Source of the DNA: Clostridium_S neuense
GTDB taxonomy: Bacteria; Bacillota; Clostridia; Clostridiales; Clostridiaceae
Direction of reading: 5' to 3'
Length of the DNA: 64,000 nucleotides
Assembly: GCF_045310695.1 (NCBI RefSeq)
Contig: NZ_JBJIAA010000015.1
Location: 97,475 to 161,474, forward strand
Shown: positions 42,753 through 51,507 of the stretch, one piece after another
Position numbering within the stretch: the first letter of the stretch is position 1
Layout of the letters: each line of letters opens with the position of its first letter
Translations under genes and position numbers: made by a program
The notes under the pieces: generated by a model
What the model saw: only the letters and a program-made list of their open reading frames with translations
Databases searched by the model: none
Told to the model about the DNA's origin: nothing

Positions 42753-43733
42753 TTATTTTAGCTTATTTAACTCTTCTTGTGCTTTTCTAAGAATTTCGTC
42801 CATATTTGCTTTTGAATCATTTGGAACTTTACGAACATCAAAAGTAAGTCCAGCTTCTTTAAGTTTCTTGAAAGTATCAATATCTTCTTGATTGAAAGCA
42901 AGCACTTTACTTGGTTGAACTTTACCTATAGAGTGCGCCATAGAACCAACATTGATTGTCTTTAAAGGTACTCCGCCTTCTACCACTCTAAGTACATCTT
43001 CTGGATTTTCAAAAAGAAGCATTGCACGTTGTCCTCCAAAATGTTTATCATCTTTCGCAAGTTTAATCATTTGACTGATTGGAACAACATGGGCCTTTAC
43101 ACCTACAGGGGAAGCCTGCGTTATTAAGTTCTTACGAAGTTCATCTTTTGCTACTTCATCTGACACGACAATAATTCGTGTAGGGTTCATAGTCTTTGAC
43201 CAAGCAGTTGCTACTTGACCATGAAGTAAACGAGAATCAATACGAGCTAAAACATACTCAAATGATCCAGGTCTTCCTACATTATTAGAGTTTCCTGCAG
43301 AAGCTTCTAAAGTTTTACCAGCATCTTCTGGCTCCAATTCTTCAGGTTTAACTTTAACTCCTTCTTTAGCTGCTTGTAATAAATTAGATGCAATTTCATG
43401 TGCGGATTCCATAGACATGCGTAAAGCATAAGCTTCAATCACCATTGGTAAATTCATACCAGCCACGATTGCCCATTTATCTTTGTGTTCTTCAAACAGA
43501 CTGCTAGCTTGGTTGAATGGTGTACCACCCCAAAGATCAACTAAGAATAAAACCTCATCTTGGTTGTCAAAGGATGCAATTGCATTTTTTAGTTTTGCTT
43601 TAACATCATCAGGGCCTTCACTAGGCATTAACATAACAGCTTGTACGTTCTTTTGTTCTCCAAAAATCATTGTACTAGATTGCAAGATGCCTTTAGCGAA
43701 TTCTCCATGACTAGCAAGAATAATTCCTACCAT
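42753..43733 (-). CDS. PTS system mannose family IIAB fusion component
   Basis: 326 aa from the ATG at 43733, where AGGAGG lies seven bases upstream; the frame extends to 43865 without a site. Residues 1-130 are EIIA (phospho-His in IILASHGEFAKGI, residue 9). A linker rich in Glu/Gly follows, then EIIB from about residue 160 with the second phospho-His in RIDSRLLHGQVATAWSK. It carries phosphate from HPr to the sugar and, in this family, also to the PRD domains of the LevR-type activator. A separate IIB gene precedes it. Confidence 0.94.
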   Translation of the reverse strand: MVGIILASHGEFAKGILQSSTMIFGEQKNVQAVMLMPSEGPDDVKAKLKNAIASFDNQDEVLFLVDLWGGTPFNQASSLFEEHKDKWAIVAGMNLPMVIEAYALRMSMESAHEIASNLLQAAKEGVKVKPEELEPEDAGKTLEASAGNSNNVGRPGSFEYVLARIDSRLLHGQVATAWSKTMNPTRIIVVSDEVAKDELRKNLITQASPVGVKAHVVPISQMIKLAKDDKHFGGQRAMLLFENPEDVLRVVEGGVPLKTINVGSMAHSIGKVQPSKVLAFNQEDIDTFKKLKEAGLTFDVRKVPNDSKANMDEILRKAQEELNKLK

Positions 43734-43894
43734 TTCTATACCTCCTATTTTTTTATTTGTTACAGAAAAATTTATATAAAAGTTCTGAAGAACCTGTAAC
43801 CAAAAATAATTATTATACTGCGCTTCAATTAATTTACGAACCATAATGACATTTGATTTAACCATTACCTTGGCAAAAGTTAATATGATAAATC

Positions 43895-44368
43895 TTATAG
43901 TTTTGACATTAAATCTACTTTTGAATCCGAAGAAACTTTCCTTATTTCTAGTTCAATACCTTTTTCATTTAATTTCTTGAAAGCTTCAATATCCTCATCA
44001 CTTACTGATACTGCATTAGTTATTTGTTTTTTTCCTTCCTTAAATGACATTCCACCAATATTTACACTTTTTATGTCCACTCCACCTTTAACCATTCTTA
44101 CAACATCAGTTGGATTAGTGAATAAAAACAATACTCTATCATCTTTGTACCTTGGATTATTATAAACTCTTATTGCCTTATCAATGCCTAAAACACTTGC
44201 TCTAACTCCCGGAGGTGCAACTTGTTCTAAAAGTATTTTTCTAATCGGATCCCTTTCTACATCATCATTACATACAATTATTCTTTGACATTTTGTGTCT
44301 TTTGACCAAATTGTTGCTACTTGACCATGTATTAATCTGTCATCAATTCTTGCTAATACTATATTCAT
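43895..44368 (-). CDS. PTS system mannose family IIB component, stand-alone
   Basis: 157 aa EIIB with the phospho-histidine in ARIDDRLIHGQVATIWSKD (His 14) and the family-typical VRMVKGGVDIKSVNIGGMSFKEGK. It is the first gene of the operon behind the sigma-54 promoter and has no IIA domain, although a full IIAB fusion follows 161 bases downstream. It may be phosphorylated by that IIA and deliver phosphate either to the sugar channel or to LevR. The operon therefore has two IIB domains, an arrangement also known for lev-type systems with separate subunits. Confidence 0.92.
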   Translation of the reverse strand: MNIVLARIDDRLIHGQVATIWSKDTKCQRIIVCNDDVERDPIRKILLEQVAPPGVRASVLGIDKAIRVYNNPRYKDDRVLFLFTNPTDVVRMVKGGVDIKSVNIGGMSFKEGKKQITNAVSVSDEDIEAFKKLNEKGIELEIRKVSSDSKVDLMSKL

Positions 44369-44503
44369 TATGAATAATCCCCCTCATCATCACTCTTATA
44401 TGTATGTTTTCGTTTTCATTTATACCTCTTTAGCGGCATTAAAGGACTTCTTCCAAATAACTCTATATAAATATTAGTTCATTTGTATTACACTATTATA
44501 TAT

Positions 44504-44520
44504 AGCAATTATTATGCCAA
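44504..44520 (-). promoter_or_regulatory. sigma-54 (-24/-12) promoter of the PTS operon
   Basis: On the minus strand the sequence reads TTGGCATAATAATTGCT, an excellent match to the sigma-54 consensus TTGGCANNNNNNTTGCT with correct GG-to-GC spacing of 12. It lies about 135 bases upstream of the IIB start at 44368. The sigma-54 activator LevR is encoded immediately upstream, so the pairing of promoter and activator is consistent. Confidence 0.9.
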
Positions 44521-44605
44521 AATAGTGTATTATTTTTTATATTTATGTTAATTCTTTTGAAACAGCCGCTTTTTTAATTGTAAAAACTTTTTTAATTTTT
44601 TTGTT

Positions 44606-44682
44606 GATACACTTCTTTTGTGATTTTAATACTGTTCTTTAATTTTTAACACAAAAAAAGTGCATTATGCTAAAAGTGTATC
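44606..44682. promoter_or_regulatory. inverted GATACACTT repeats, candidate LevR upstream activating site
   Basis: GATACACTT at 44606-44614 and its complement AAGTGTATC at 44674-44682 form a dyad with a 59-base spacer, 86-178 bases upstream of the -24 element. Sigma-54 activators bind at such distances. The same motif, as ATATCGATACACT, recurs upstream of levR at 47722. LevR binding is inferred. Confidence 0.5.
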
Positions 44683-44697
44683 GATATATAATATTTT

Positions 44698-47490
44698 TTA
44701 TTCTATTATTTCTGCTAAAAACAATATTTCATCTTCAGATAAAGTTATATTTATAGTATCTTTAAATATCTTATTTGCTTGCGTGATGATTTCCACTACA
44801 TGCTTATCTACTTTATCCCTTTCCCTCTTGTACTCTAAACCATCCTGTATTACCATCCTCTCCAAAGCACAACCAACATGAACCATTATTCTTATTTTGG
44901 TTGCATTGTTAAAGCTTACTTTTTTATTTTTCTCTAAAAAACTTACAAACTCATATAATACACTTATTATTTTAGAAGGATTTAAGTAAGTTAAAAATTG
45001 ATTTAAACTGTCTTCACATAAATCCTTTACTACTGTATTTTCATGGTTTTCTTCAATTTTAAAGCTCTTTCTTTGTATTATACTAATTAAAGTTCTTTCG
45101 CCATTACCACTAATTAGTTCTTCAAGCGATATAAATGGCACTTCAATTTTAGGATCTAGAATACCAACAGAAGCTATTATTTTGTAGCTATTTTTTATTT
45201 TTATTACTTCCTTTTTTATATCATTTATGCTTATTGGTAAAACTTCGATTTCTTCTTCCTTGATGCCTTTAACGATATTTTCAACAAGTTCTTTTAATTT
45301 TACTGCTGTTCCTTCTCCAGTTGAGCATATTGTTATTATTGCCCTTTTTTTATTTACATTTTCTTCCTCAACCTCTTCTTCAACCTTTGAATATCCTCTA
45401 AATTCCTTAAGTGAATTATACAAGGCATCCAAATCCATACCTAAGATATTAGCCTTTCGTACAGCTTCAAGTACCAGTGGTGTAGTCACCATATCTATTG
45501 TCTTAACTTTTATATCTGTTTTTTCCATTATTACTGAATCAAAATTTGAAAGAGAGCCCATGTCAACTAACAAAAGTATTCCCTTTCCCATATCAATTTC
45601 TTTAGCCTTTTCTATTATTTCATCAAGTATTTGGGTTGGATTTACCTCAAGTGGCATATCAATCGCTTCTATTACTCCATCTCCTAATAATTGTTTTGTA
45701 ACATTCACCATACTGCTGGCTGTACTGCTACCATGAGCTGCAACTATTATTGCTACATGTGTATTAGTTTGTTCTTCTGTAATTGAACTAATTAAAATTG
45801 TCAGATATATCACTTCTATTTTAGGAACAACTACATTATATTTTTTTTCAATCATTCCTTTAACTTCAAGCGCAATATTAAATTCTGCTCGCTTATCATT
45901 TATTATCCCTTCAATATTGGTGTATTTTAAATTTTGATGATTGCTTAGTCTATTTAAAAAAGAACTTAGATGAAGACTTAAAGCATACAAAAATCTGTCA
46001 TTTAATTTCTTATTCATCTTCTTTTCAATCATTAGCATTACACTTTCTGAGAATTCTAATATATCTTCATTTACAATCTTCAATATTTTGCTTCTGCCAT
46101 CCTCATCATTTTTCACCTTGTTATAGAAGGACTTAATATGAATATTAATATCTGTAGTTATAAAGTTGTTTATATACTCATCATCAGCACCACCATCTTT
46201 CAATATTGCTGCCTTATCTTCTATTATTTTATAAAGATTAAAAGGTGGATCGTAAGGATCTTTATCAATTAATACATTATGCCCCTCTGGTGTTATTACT
46301 AACTGAGAATCTATGTAGTAAGATATATCCTCCATTTCCTTTCTCTTGCCGCTTAAATAAAAAAGTCCGCTTTTAATATTTGACGGTAAAGATTCAAAAG
46401 TAATATCAATATAATCTTTATTATTAATACTGTTCAAAAATGCTGTAGCACAAATCAACTGTATATTGGATTTCATCTGTCCAATATTTCCATAAGATGT
46501 ACTACCAATTATAGCTTTAACGGCTTCATTTTCTATTTTAATTACTTTATTAACTCTATGTGCTTCATTTGCAAGCAAATATTTAATTAAGTCAACCTTC
46601 TCCTTTACTGATCTTTTTTCAAAGCTGGGAATATTTATTACTATTGGTATTCTTCTAATAAATGTTTTTAATAATGATGAATTTGGATCTTCCGTAGTAG
46701 CCCCGATTATAAGCACAGAGGATTGCCTATTTCTTTCGGTTTCTCCTAATCTATTGAATTTGCCTGTGTCCATAAAGTAAAATAGCATTTCTTGACCTTC
46801 TGGAGGAAGTCTATGTATTTCGTCTAAAAATAGTATTCCACCATCAGCCTTCTCTACGATTCCAGATTTATCACTGTCTGCTCCTGTATAAGCTCCTTTT
46901 ACATGTCCAAATAAATGTGATATTAAAAGTTGTGGGTTATTGTAGTAATCCGCACAATTAAATACTATAAAGGGTGCATCCTCCTTTAATCTTTTTACGT
47001 ATTTTGCTTGATTATACATCATATTTGCAAAAAGCGTCTTACCAACTCCTGTTTGTCCTACAATAAGAGTATGCAGCCCATTAGGTGGATATAGTATTGC
47101 TGCTTTTGCCTGTTCTACTTGATTCCTAAGACTCCCTTGTCCTCCAATCAATCTACTAAAGGGCGATCCTTCTTCTAACTTTTTCATCTTTTCTTCATAG
47201 TTCAAAATTTCATCTAAAGATTTTATTTCTATAGGCCCTTCTTGTAACTTCTTATTGATAAGCTTTTCAACGCAAGCCTTATCAATGTATAGCACAGGCC
47301 TTACCTTTATTTTTATTATCTTACCTTGTCTTAGTAATTCATTAAGTTCCTTGCTTACATTATTTCTCAATATATTTAAATTTTCTGAAATTTCTAAAGA
47401 ACTAAATCCACATTTCTGCTTCAATGCCGCAATGTCAAATCCACTAGTTTTTTCTACAATGTAATTATATATACGTTCTATTCTTTTCAA
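44698..47490 (-). CDS. levR: LevR/ManR-type sigma-54-dependent transcriptional activator
   Basis: 930 aa. Order of domains: N-terminal winged HTH (about 1-90), sigma-54-interacting AAA+ (Walker A GQTGVGKT near 143, the sigma-54 contact loop GAYTGAD near 200, Walker B GGILFLDEIHRLPPEGQ), PRD1 (about 430-540, His in YALSLHLSSF), EIIA-Man-like (His in VAIIVAAHGSSTASS near 585), EIIB-like (ICSTGEGTA near 720) and PRD2 (His in MVHVGCALERM near 865). It activates the PTS operon downstream from its sigma-54 promoter. HPr and EIIB phosphorylation of the PRDs couples activity to sugar supply. Length and order match LevR. Confidence 0.94.
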   Translation of the reverse strand: MKRIERIYNYIVEKTSGFDIAALKQKCGFSSLEISENLNILRNNVSKELNELLRQGKIIKIKVRPVLYIDKACVEKLINKKLQEGPIEIKSLDEILNYEEKMKKLEEGSPFSRLIGGQGSLRNQVEQAKAAILYPPNGLHTLIVGQTGVGKTLFANMMYNQAKYVKRLKEDAPFIVFNCADYYNNPQLLISHLFGHVKGAYTGADSDKSGIVEKADGGILFLDEIHRLPPEGQEMLFYFMDTGKFNRLGETERNRQSSVLIIGATTEDPNSSLLKTFIRRIPIVINIPSFEKRSVKEKVDLIKYLLANEAHRVNKVIKIENEAVKAIIGSTSYGNIGQMKSNIQLICATAFLNSINNKDYIDITFESLPSNIKSGLFYLSGKRKEMEDISYYIDSQLVITPEGHNVLIDKDPYDPPFNLYKIIEDKAAILKDGGADDEYINNFITTDINIHIKSFYNKVKNDEDGRSKILKIVNEDILEFSESVMLMIEKKMNKKLNDRFLYALSLHLSSFLNRLSNHQNLKYTNIEGIINDKRAEFNIALEVKGMIEKKYNVVVPKIEVIYLTILISSITEEQTNTHVAIIVAAHGSSTASSMVNVTKQLLGDGVIEAIDMPLEVNPTQILDEIIEKAKEIDMGKGILLLVDMGSLSNFDSVIMEKTDIKVKTIDMVTTPLVLEAVRKANILGMDLDALYNSLKEFRGYSKVEEEVEEENVNKKRAIITICSTGEGTAVKLKELVENIVKGIKEEEIEVLPISINDIKKEVIKIKNSYKIIASVGILDPKIEVPFISLEELISGNGERTLISIIQRKSFKIEENHENTVVKDLCEDSLNQFLTYLNPSKIISVLYEFVSFLEKNKKVSFNNATKIRIMVHVGCALERMVIQDGLEYKRERDKVDKHVVEIITQANKIFKDTINITLSEDEILFLAEIIE

Positions 47491-47549
47491 AATTTTAGCC
47501 TCCTATATATAGTTAAACAACATGAAAGATTTAAATTACCAATATGAAA

Positions 47550-47676
47550 TTTATCCATATAAACTAGAATTTGAAGCAGAGTAGAGAGCAAAGAGTAGAG
47601 TGGCGGAGAAAAATCATCCTTCACTCTACTTCCTACTCTTTACTCTGTTTTTCAAATTCCATTTTAATAGGATAAA
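47550..47676. repeat. long imperfect palindrome upstream of levR
   Basis: Arms of about 53 bases pair imperfectly: TTTATCC...GAATTTGAAG...CAGAGTA...AGTAGAGTG on the left, with the complementary ends on the right, around a loop of about 19 bases (GCGGAGAAAAATCATCCTT). Its sequence is unrelated to the four-copy family elsewhere in the window. It would lie in the levR leader or promoter region. It could be a small non-autonomous mobile element or an attenuator-like structure. Confidence 0.65.
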
Positions 47677-47721
47677 CTTGGAACTTGCAATTTTGAAGTT
47701 TCAGATTGTTCATCTATAATA

Positions 47722-47747
47722 ATATCGATACACTCTTTTTCTGTATC
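47722..47747. promoter_or_regulatory. levR upstream dyad with the GATACACT motif
   Basis: ATATCGATACACT (47722-47734) contains GATACA, paired with TGTATC at 47742-47747. The same ATATCGATACACT sequence occurs on the minus strand at 44674-44686, upstream of the PTS operon, which suggests a common regulator of both, possibly LevR itself. The rest of the 47748-48162 gap is A/T-rich with no gene I can support. Confidence 0.5.
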
Positions 47748-48162
47748 AATACTATTATTATAGGATTTATATTGTTAAGTTTCAATACTATATTTTACAT
47801 CTTAATTTAAAGCAAACTTTTTATTCTCTAGTCTTCAGTCCTTCTCATTTATATAAGTAACATAGTTTACCTTGCTTTTTGTTCTCACTTTATGATTTTT
47901 TTAATCTTATAAAATTCCAGTATATAACTCTTGATTCACTTTCTTCATTGCCTTCTTTTATTTCTAAAAAGATATACATGCGTAAAGATTATCAATCTTA
48001 ACTATTCCTTGATAACATTAATATTTTTAAATTGGGGAAATATCATTATGCTCTTTTCTTAATGTTACTATTCACTTTAACCTCTCCTTTTATCAATAAA
48101 CACCCATGTTATTATGCTATAATTATTTATTATTAAAACTTGCCACATATGGAGGTAATAGT

Positions 48163-49383
48163 ATGAAAATCGGCAAATTTTCTAAAATTAATAATTTAAC
48201 TATAGATACTGTAAGGCACTATATGAATATAAATTTGATAATACCTGAGAAGAAGGGAGGCCAATACAACTTTGATACCACCTGCCAAAAGGATTTAGAT
48301 GACATTCTATTACTTAAAGAAATGGGATTTTCATTAAACGAAATCAAATCAATTTTTATGTTTAAAAGATTTGCTAAACTTACTCCCTATGAAGAAAATA
48401 AATGTTTCAAAACATTTTTTACAAATAAATATGAACAAATAGAAAATCAAATAATAGAACTTAACAAAATGAAAGAAAAACTCAAAACAAAATTAAGTCT
48501 TCTTTCAAATATTGAGGCTAAAAATAAATCCGTCATGGGTATAGACATTAAAGTACTAAATATTTTAAAATGCTTTAAGTGCAAGCAAGATTTAGAGCTT
48601 CGTGAAGGCAGTATAGTAAACAATCAAATTATAAATGGAAAACTTGTATGTAATTGTGGTGAAGAATACATAATTGAAAATGGAATACTTAAAGTTCCTA
48701 ATGCAAATATTGATGATTACGGTTTTAGACCTGACTCTAACTATGTTGTAAACTATATAAATTCCACCAATATAGATTATCTCGATAATATTTATCGTGG
48801 AATGGACTGGCTCTATAAAAAAATTGATTTTACTAATTTAAAAAATAAAGTAATACTTGAACTCGGCTCAGGAATTGGATTCTTTTTAAGAAGTGTTTAT
48901 CAAAATCTACCTGATGATTCACTGTATATTGCTGTAGATCATGATATAAACAGACATTTAGCTTTAAAAAGCATACTAGAAACTGTAAACTGCAAAAAGA
49001 ACATATTATTTATTTGCTCAGATTTTAAACAAATCCCAATAAGTGATAAATCTGTTGATATTCTTTTAGATATTTCCGGAACAAGTAATTACAGTTTTGA
49101 TAATGAAGAGTTTTTATTAAAGCTAATTGATAACTATGTAAAAGACAGTGCAAGCATAACAGGCACTTATATTTTATTTAAAAATTTCGCTTCAAATTCT
49201 TTAATAAAAGATAAATATCGAAAAAACTTCATGTTAAATAATATTAAAACTGAAATTTCAAAGCTTAACTATAATATCTCTGACGAAATCATATCAGACT
49301 ATATGGAAAGTGGTGGAAAGTATGAAAATTATTTTAGAAATGGAGAAAAAGTATATTCATATTTAATCTTTGCCAAAAGGTAG
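48163..49383 (+). CDS. MerR-type regulator fused to a zinc-ribbon/methyltransferase domain
   Basis: 406 aa from the ATG at 48163, preceded by GGAGG; the frame extends to 48106 without a site. Residues 1-70 are a MerR winged helix (MKIGKFSKINNLTIDTVRHY), then a coiled dimer helix to about 125. A Trm112/RlmA-like zinc ribbon follows (CFKCKQDLELREG, later LVCNCGEEYIIENGILKVP), then a class I SAM methyltransferase (motif I VILELGSGIGFF near residue 237, with acidic DHD later). The MTase half resembles small-molecule or rRNA guanine methyltransferases of drug resistance. With the MFS exporter 124 bases downstream it looks like a resistance pair. The combination is unusual and its substrate is unknown. 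Confidence 0.8.
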   Translation: MKIGKFSKINNLTIDTVRHYMNINLIIPEKKGGQYNFDTTCQKDLDDILLLKEMGFSLNEIKSIFMFKRFAKLTPYEENKCFKTFFTNKYEQIENQIIELNKMKEKLKTKLSLLSNIEAKNKSVMGIDIKVLNILKCFKCKQDLELREGSIVNNQIINGKLVCNCGEEYIIENGILKVPNANIDDYGFRPDSNYVVNYINSTNIDYLDNIYRGMDWLYKKIDFTNLKNKVILELGSGIGFFLRSVYQNLPDDSLYIAVDHDINRHLALKSILETVNCKKNILFICSDFKQIPISDKSVDILLDISGTSNYSFDNEEFLLKLIDNYVKDSASITGTYILFKNFASNSLIKDKYRKNFMLNNIKTEISKLNYNISDEIISDYMESGGKYENYFRNGEKVYSYLIFAKR

Positions 49384-49507
49384 GGTTAACTCTATCTTTT
49401 GTTTATTTCATAGCAAAATTTTATTAATTTATGTATTGATATAGTGATAAGACGACTATTTATAATTAACTTATAGCTAAACAATATTTAAAGGAAAGTG
49501 ATATACA

Positions 49508-50773
49508 ATGTTAGTCTTATCATTAAAAAAGTTTTTAAAGAATAAAGAATTTTTAAATGTATTTTTATTTTCAATTGCAAATTTTACATCCCTATTTGGA
49601 ACATCTGTATATAATTTTGCCATTAGTTTATATGTATTAAAACTTACTGGCTCCGGTCTAAACTTTGCAACCACTTTAACAATAAGTATTTTATCTACTG
49701 TTCTTATAAATCCATTTGCAGGTGTACTTGCTGATAGAATAAACAAAAAATTGCTTGCTGTAATTACAGATATTTTAAATAGCATTTTATTATTAGCTTT
49801 ATATGAATTAACTTTGAAACATACTTTAAATTTGCCAATGATTTATATAAGTACATTTTTCTTAAATATATTTTCTACTATTTATGGAATAACCATTGAA
49901 GCTGCAAAACCAAATCTAGTATCAAGTAAGCTGCTTATTTCTATAAATTCTATTAATAAAATAATTGAATCAATATCCTCTATAGTCGGTCCAATGGTTG
50001 GTGGTGTAATTTTTGCTTTGATAAATATAAGATTATTTATCATAATTAATGCTTTTTCTTTTGGCATATCTGCATTACTTGAAATATTTATGAGCTTTAA
50101 TTTCAATTGCAGTAATTGTGAAAAAAACAAAGGGAATTTGAACTTTTTTACTGATATAATTTATGCTATCAATTATTTAAAAAACCAAAAAAATATTATA
50201 CACGTATTTGTAGTTTTTATTGTATTAAATTTCTTTATTGGACTATCAATAAATGTTCCAATGCCATTTATAATAAATAATGTTTTAAAATTGAATTCTA
50301 ATTTCTTTGGCATAATAGAGGCATTTTTCTCTGTTGGAATAATTTTTGGTGCCCTTGTAATAAAAAAAGTCATAAAAAAATACTCATATACAAAAATCAC
50401 AAAAATAATGAACATCATATTATCAATTTGCATGATAGCAATAGGTCTATCTGTTATAATCAACTACAAAATACGTGACAAAAACTTTTATTTAATATAT
50501 TTCATTTTAATAATGCTATTAGCCGGTGCAGCCATAGCTTCAATTAATATCCCTCTTTTTTATATGCTCCAACAAACTATCCCAGAGAATTTTAGAGGAA
50601 GAGTACTTGGCCTCGGAAGCAGCTTATCTAAAATAGTTCTACCTATTGCCCTAATCATAGCCGGAACCCTTATAAATCTCACACCAGTATACCTTTTGCC
50701 AATAATAAGTGGCTTAGGACTTTATATTTTCAGTATGTTATACATTAAATCAAATGTATCTACTTCGCAATAA
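49508..50773 (+). CDS. MFS transporter (drug or siderophore efflux type)
   Basis: 421 aa with about 12 membrane helices. ATTLTISILSTVLINPFAGVLADRINKK near residue 50 is the MFS loop 2-3 motif, and the C-terminal half has QQTIPENFRGRVLGLGSSLSKI, as in the macrolide/enterobactin exporter (EntS/MefA-like) branch. Ribosome binding site AAAGGAAAGTG is upstream. It follows the MerR-methyltransferase gene on the same strand and is probably co-regulated. The large NRPS gene 4 kb away raises the possibility of peptide export, which is unproven. Its 3' end overlaps the end of the convergent GDPD gene by 14 bases. Confidence 0.86.
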   Translation: MLVLSLKKFLKNKEFLNVFLFSIANFTSLFGTSVYNFAISLYVLKLTGSGLNFATTLTISILSTVLINPFAGVLADRINKKLLAVITDILNSILLLALYELTLKHTLNLPMIYISTFFLNIFSTIYGITIEAAKPNLVSSKLLISINSINKIIESISSIVGPMVGGVIFALINIRLFIIINAFSFGISALLEIFMSFNFNCSNCEKNKGNLNFFTDIIYAINYLKNQKNIIHVFVVFIVLNFFIGLSINVPMPFIINNVLKLNSNFFGIIEAFFSVGIIFGALVIKKVIKKYSYTKITKIMNIILSICMIAIGLSVIINYKIRDKNFYLIYFILIMLLAGAAIASINIPLFYMLQQTIPENFRGRVLGLGSSLSKIVLPIALIIAGTLINLTPVYLLPIISGLGLYIFSMLYIKSNVSTSQ

Positions 50774-51482
50774 GCTTGTCTGGATAATTTGTTATAATGC
50801 CATCTATTCCTAGACTTATAAGCTTATCCATATATTCTATCTTGTTTACCGTATAAGTATTTATCATTATACCTTCACTTTTTATTTCAGCTACAATACT
50901 TTTGTCCATAACTGATGGAAAAAATGGGTGATATGCATCTGCTCCAGCATCTTTAACGTATTTCCCCGGGTTATATAAGGTTGCTGCACATAGCAATCCT
51001 GTTTTTATATTATGATCATATTCCTTTACTTTTACCATTGAATAGTGATTAAAAGAAGATAATATAACACTTTTCTCTAGTTTATATTCGTAAATTTTAT
51101 CTATAACCCTTTTTTCTAAGCCTTCATAATTTATTATGCTGTTTTTAAGCTCTAGATTTATAAATATGTTTTTGTCCTTTACATAATCAAAAAATTCATC
51201 TATAGTTGGTATTCTCTCCCCTTTAAAAGCCTCTCTATATTTTATCCCTGCATCAAATTTTAAAAGCTCATCATAAGTGTATTCCTTTATAAGCCCACTC
51301 CCATCCGTAGTCCTATCTAACTTTTCATCATGGCAAATAACTATTACGCCATCTTTTGTCATTTGTAAATCCGTTTCAATGCCATCTGCTCCTATTTCCA
51401 CTGCCTTTCTAAATGCAAGCATCGTGTTTTCTGGATAAGCACCACTAAAACCTCTATGTGCTATATTAAGAACTTTTTTCAT
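50760..51482 (-). CDS. glycerophosphodiester phosphodiesterase (UgpQ-like, cytoplasmic)
   Basis: 240 aa GDPD. The catalytic core IAHRGFSGAYPENTMLAF, the metal-binding ADGIETDLQMTKDGVIVICHDEKLDRTTDG and C-terminal GIDGIITNYPD are intact. There is no signal peptide, so it works inside the cell, hydrolysing glycerophosphodiesters brought in by the adjacent Ugp-type importer to glycerol-3-phosphate and an alcohol. It is the last gene of the ugpA-ugpE-ugpB-GDPD operon. Its final 14 bases overlap the end of the convergent MFS gene. Confidence 0.93.
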   Translation of the reverse strand: MKKVLNIAHRGFSGAYPENTMLAFRKAVEIGADGIETDLQMTKDGVIVICHDEKLDRTTDGSGLIKEYTYDELLKFDAGIKYREAFKGERIPTIDEFFDYVKDKNIFINLELKNSIINYEGLEKRVIDKIYEYKLEKSVILSSFNHYSMVKVKEYDHNIKTGLLCAATLYNPGKYVKDAGADAYHPFFPSVMDKSIVAEIKSEGIMINTYTVNKIEYMDKLISLGIDGIITNYPDKLIAK

Positions 51483-51507
51483 ATAAACTTCACCTTATTT
51501 CTATAAA

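Noticed and set aside
44369..44697. Riboswitch or small ORF in the PTS leader
   Set aside because: The region is explained by the sigma-54 promoter and upstream dyad; no conserved aptamer motif or coding frame was seen.
47890..47979. 29-residue minus-strand ORF (MYIFLEIKEGNEESES and on)
   Set aside because: Protein-like composition but no ribosome binding site, very short and isolated; at best a gene relic, not supportable as a CDS.
49477..49785. 102-codon minus-strand ORF over the MFS gene start
   Set aside because: It is antisense to a clearly coding MFS gene, with no ribosome binding site and no recognisable protein features.
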